Shown here: positions 6,004 through 8,476 of the stretch, piece by piece
Position numbering within the stretch: the first letter of the stretch is position 1
How the letters are laid out: each line of letters opens with the position of its first letter
NCBI GenBank assembly: GCA_021835185.1
Contig: JAKBQO010000056.1
Coordinates: forward strand, 1 to 8,476
Direction of reading: 5' to 3'
Length of the DNA stretch: 8,476 nt
Origin: Thermoplasmata archaeon
Lineage (GTDB): Archaea > Thermoplasmatota > Thermoplasmata > Thermoplasmatales > Thermoplasmataceae
The notes under the pieces: model-generated
What the model was told of the DNA's origin: nothing
The model's input: only the letters and a program-made list of their open reading frames with translations
The model's database searches: none
Position numbers and translations under genes: made by a program

Positions 6004-6779
6004 TATTTACCATACCTCCTTTTCCTTGATTGATAAGAATATATCGCCCTTAAAAAGTCAATTTTTTTAAAGTCCGGCCAGTTCACATCCGAGAAATACA
6101 GTTCTGAGTATGCCGATTGCCATAACAGGAAATTTGAAATCCTTTCTTCACCGCTTGTCCTTAAAATGAGGTCGGGATCGGTAAGAGTGTTATCGTAAAG
6201 GTAATTCCGGAAGAGCTTTTCATTTATATCATCAATTTTAATATTTCCAGCAACAACATCAGATGCTATATTCCTCACTGCATTAATTATTTCCTGCCTT
6301 CCGCCGTACCCTATTGCAAGGTTGAACTTGAATCTGCTAAATTTGGCTGTGGATTTTTCCACATCATTAATGGTCTTGATAAGATATTGTGGAAGGCCTT
6401 TGAAATCTCCTATTATCCTGACCCTGATTTCATTTTTGTATATCCTGTCATCCTTTAACAGGCCTCGCAGGGAATCATTGATTAAATTAAAAAGAAACCT
6501 TACTTCCTCAGTATCCCTTCTGAAATTTTCTGTTGAAAAGCCGTAAACTGTAACTATTTTGATTCCAACCTCCATGGCCCAGTCAAGGACCTCCTCTAAT
6601 TTATCCTTTCCCCTCACATGCCCCTCATTGGGGGATAGCCCGACTTCTCTTGCATAGCGCCTGTTACCATCTGTTATAATTCCAAGATGAAGGGGCACAT
6701 TATTTTTTTTGATTTCCTCCATTAAGGCCTGCTCGTAAACCCCTGAGGCTATATCTCCTATCTTATGGGCAATACTCAT
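6003..6779 (-). CDS. uppS: cis-Prenyltransferase (polyprenyl diphosphate synthase, UppS family)
   Basis: The enzyme elongates an allylic diphosphate (in archaea probably geranylgeranyl diphosphate) with isopentenyl units in cis. The product is the polyprenyl carrier used for glycosylation at the membrane. The 258 residues contain the family blocks in order: an archaeal-style N-terminal extension (1-30), HLGIITDGNRRYA with catalytic Asp37 (31-43), EGHVRG (52-57), VYGFSTENFRR (78-88), IGYGGRQEI (156-164), DPDLILRTSGEERISNFLLW (201-220) and SELYF. An RYG tail (255-257) matches the RXG motif of single-subunit enzymes. The Met before DGN in most homologues is Thr here. The gene lies 28 bases after trm5, and a TATA-like box at the right distance could give it its own leaderless transcript. 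Chain length cannot be predicted safely. Confidence 0.95.
   Translation of the reverse strand: MSIAHKIGDIASGVYEQALMEEIKKNNVPLHLGIITDGNRRYAREVGLSPNEGHVRGKDKLEEVLDWAMEVGIKIVTVYGFSTENFRRDTEEVRFLFNLINDSLRGLLKDDRIYKNEIRVRIIGDFKGLPQYLIKTINDVEKSTAKFSRFKFNLAIGYGGRQEIINAVRNIASDVVAGNIKIDDINEKLFRNYLYDNTLTDPDLILRTSGEERISNFLLWQSAYSELYFSDVNWPDFKKIDFLRAIYSYQSRKRRYGK
6014..6020 (-). promoter_or_regulatory. Strong Shine-Dalgarno site of tiaS
   Basis: AGGAGGT on the minus strand, within the last codons of uppS, lies 10 bases before the tiaS ATG. It is one of the strongest ribosome-binding sites in the window and works together with the TAATG overlap. Confidence 0.75.
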
Positions 6780-6800
6780 CCGTTTATAATCATTATAAAG

Positions 6801-6813
6801 TATTTATTTATAT
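6801..6813 (-). promoter_or_regulatory. Possible internal TATA box of uppS
   Basis: ATATAAATAAATA on the minus strand, preceded by an A-rich BRE-like run, is centred about 28 bases before the uppS ATG and overlaps the trm5 stop codon. The position is ideal for a leaderless internal transcript, and uppS has no Shine-Dalgarno site. AT-rich intergenic DNA makes a chance match possible. Confidence 0.5.
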
Positions 6814-7737
6814 TTTTTTCACTTCAATAGAATACATGTTCTGATATTTTGAAAATCCATGGACTATCCTTTTGTATGCTATTTCTAATCCCATATCTCT
6901 GAAAGATTCCATTCTGCTTTCGAGCGTTGTAAGATCGGATATCTCATAATAATTTATGAGTCCACCTGTTTTCAGGGATTTATATGCCATTCCTATAAAT
7001 TCCCATGCATCATGGGGCAAATTCATTATAACCCGGTCAACATTCTGGTATGACTGTATCAACTGTCCAGAATCACCCACAATAGGTATTATTGAGCCTT
7101 TTAACCTGTTAAGTTTTAGATTTTCTTTGAGTAATGCAATGGCATCCGGATTTTTATCCATTGCCATTATTTTGCATTCCCGGTTTTTCCCGATGAGCAA
7201 TGAAAATGGACCTATGCCTGCAAACATGTCCACTATGGTTTCACCATCTGAAACTTCTTTTGCTATTCTGAGCCTCTCACTTGCCAGCCTCGGTGAAAAG
7301 TAGGCCTTTGAAATATCGACACGGAGCCTTATGCCATTTTCCTGGTATAGTGTGCTGTATACTGGAACCCCATAAATTAGGACCAATTGTCTTGTTCTGA
7401 ATTCTCCAGATATGCCCTTATCAAGATAAACAGTCTTTATATTCTTTCTTGTTTTCAGGAAATCCGATAAATATTTCGCTTCTTCCAGTGATTTTCCCTT
7501 TATTATGGCAATGCTTCCTATAATATCGTATGAGAAAGAAACCTTTTCCGGTTCTATCTTTGCAGAGGGAACACCGTCCATGTTAACAGTATCAAAATCC
7601 AAAGTATTTTCTTTTACTGGTATGTATATATATTCATTGTCATTGATTATTTTGTATTCCCTGTTGATCAAACCGGAATTCTTCAGTTTATCTATTGTTT
7701 CCTGCCCCTTCCTCTTTTCCACCCTGACATGCAACAT
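6808..7737 (-). CDS. trm5: tRNA (guanine37-N1)-methyltransferase Trm5
   Basis: Trm5 transfers a methyl group from S-adenosylmethionine to N1 of G37, next to the anticodon, which prevents +1 frameshifting. In archaea m1G37 can also start wyosine synthesis on tRNA-Phe. The 309-residue protein has an N-terminal region that resembles the D1 recognition domain (about 1-60), a middle D2 domain, and a class I methyltransferase fold. Seen motifs are SPRLASERLRIA (148-159, including the conserved Arg150), VDMFAGIGPFSLL (169-181, AdoMet motif I), MAMDKNPDA (191-199, motif II) and MNLPHDAWEF (238-247, catalytic NLP form of motif IV). Size and motifs fit Trm5b-type enzymes of euryarchaea. The start lies 5 bases after the hel308 stop, with only a weak AGGT upstream, so translation is probably coupled to hel308. 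Confidence 0.94.
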   Translation of the reverse strand: MLHVRVEKRKGQETIDKLKNSGLINREYKIINDNEYIYIPVKENTLDFDTVNMDGVPSAKIEPEKVSFSYDIIGSIAIIKGKSLEEAKYLSDFLKTRKNIKTVYLDKGISGEFRTRQLVLIYGVPVYSTLYQENGIRLRVDISKAYFSPRLASERLRIAKEVSDGETIVDMFAGIGPFSLLIGKNRECKIMAMDKNPDAIALLKENLKLNRLKGSIIPIVGDSGQLIQSYQNVDRVIMNLPHDAWEFIGMAYKSLKTGGLINYYEISDLTTLESRMESFRDMGLEIAYKRIVHGFSKYQNMYSIEVKKI

Positions 7738-7742
7738 GGTTT

Positions 7743-8476
7743 TTACCTGTAATATCTTTTGTTTAATTTACCGGCATTTTCAATTATGTCCCTCGCCAAC
7801 TTTGTCGAAAATCCAAATATCCGTGCAATATCTTCAACTCTGGCACCGGCTATTGCTTCTACAGAGGTAAAGCCATTGTTGTACAGCCTGCGGCCGCGGA
7901 CACGCCCTATCTGAGGTATTTCTATTATTCTTATGATATCCTCTTTTATTCCCTCCTTTATCCGGATATTAAGATGTAATAGATTATTCTCCTTTAGTTT
8001 GTCAAACATACCTGCCAGTCTGTAAAGTGAATACGATATCCAATCAGCGGATGATGCCTTTGCCTGAATATCGCCCGGACCTATACCGAAATTGTCTGCT
8101 ATAGTATTTATGGGAACTTCACTGATCCATTCATTTAATATTATTGCAGTCTTGGCAGCTTTCATGGATTCCTCACTGAAATCATTTATGTTATGCCTGT
8201 CCAGAAATTCCTCCAGGTATTCATAATCGTTGGCACGGTAATTAAAAGTTATCATATCAGGTGTTTTAGAAATATAATAGAGGTAAAGCTCCTCTGAAAA
8301 TTCAAGGTCCAGGCATTTCCTTAGAATAAGGGATGTAACCGGATCTATATAAAGATCGGATGTAAGCCTGCCAAATCTTGTGGCATTGTAAACCCCGTTT
8401 TCCTCTGTTATAAAATCATTATCTGTTAAAAAATATATGGCACTTTCAAATGAGAGTCCATAATCCTCTATATCAT
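7743..8476 (-). CDS. hel308: Hel308 superfamily 2 DNA helicase, C-terminal part, truncated by the window edge
   Basis: The frame is open without a stop from the right edge to the TAA at 7743-7745, giving 243 residues. The first ATG (8253-8255) is internal, since the conserved sequence continues upstream through YISKTPDM. Visible in order: the end of the winged-helix domain (FITEENGVYNATRFGRLTS, about 21-39), YIDPVTSLILR (42-52), the ratchet domain with NEWISEVPINTIADNFGIGP (114-133) and DWISYSLYRLAGM, and the C-terminal helix-hairpin-helix domain with IPQIGRVRGRRLYNNGF (186-202). Hel308 unwinds lagging-strand structures at stalled forks in archaea, and its ratchet helix moves on single-stranded DNA. 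The motor domains with Walker A and B lie outside the window. It is the first visible gene of the minus-strand operon. Confidence 0.93.
   Translation of the reverse strand, partial: DIEDYGLSFESAIYFLTDNDFITEENGVYNATRFGRLTSDLYIDPVTSLILRKCLDLEFSEELYLYYISKTPDMITFNYRANDYEYLEEFLDRHNINDFSEESMKAAKTAIILNEWISEVPINTIADNFGIGPGDIQAKASSADWISYSLYRLAGMFDKLKENNLLHLNIRIKEGIKEDIIRIIEIPQIGRVRGRRLYNNGFTSVEAIAGARVEDIARIFGFSTKLARDIIENAGKLNKRYYR

Noticed and set aside
7743..8255. A complete 170-residue gene starting at 8255
   Set aside because: The same frame continues without a stop to the window edge and the upstream residues match the winged-helix region of Hel308, so this is part of a larger gene.

Overview
The window is about 36-38% GC by eye, uses AGA/AGG for arginine and ATA for isoleucine heavily, and carries plainly archaeal genes: TiaS, Trm5, Hel308, a Fap7-type adenylate kinase and a two-subunit ferredoxin-dependent 2-oxoacid oxidoreductase. 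Promoters are TATA boxes, several of them placed for leaderless transcripts. I infer a euryarchaeon of the Thermoplasmatales type (Ferroplasma, Picrophilus, Cuniculiplasma or a relative). The genus is not proven by anything seen here.

Layout. (1) 1-393, minus strand: the N-terminal part of a membrane site-2 protease (M50), running off the left edge. (2) 432-860, minus: a MarR-family regulator just upstream of the protease. (3) 861-1083: a 223-base divergent intergenic region with a nested inverted repeat (895-932) and the korA TATA box. (4) 1084-3692, plus: korA (fused gamma-alpha subunit) and korB, a two-gene operon for CoA-dependent oxidative decarboxylation of 2-oxoacids with ferredoxin as acceptor, followed by an oligo-T terminator. 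(5) 3778-3924, plus: a 48-residue lysine-rich, probably helical protein with its own TATA box. (6) 3970-8476, minus: a tightly packed operon, in transcription order hel308 (its C-terminal 243 residues only), trm5, uppS, tiaS, fap7-like kinase and an unrecognised 87-residue protein. Junctions are 28 bases or less, and two are one-base TAATG overlaps.

How the genes fit together. The minus-strand operon mixes replication-fork repair (Hel308), two anticodon-loop tRNA modifications needed for accurate decoding (m1G37 by Trm5; agmatidine-34 of the AUA-reading tRNA-Ile2 by TiaS), polyprenyl lipid-carrier synthesis (UppS) and probable small-subunit ribosome maturation (Fap7). ATA is a common isoleucine codon here, so TiaS directly serves the codon usage of this genome. 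The korAB operon feeds acetyl-CoA or succinyl-CoA metabolism and reduced ferredoxin, and may be controlled by the divergent MarR protein.

No mobile element, CRISPR array, rRNA or tRNA was seen, and no stretch over 300 bases lacks a gene. I found no convincing new multi-gene system. The points most worth following are the nested dyad between marR and korA, the two unrecognised small proteins at the convergent junction, and the mixture of leaderless and Shine-Dalgarno starts inside the translation operon.
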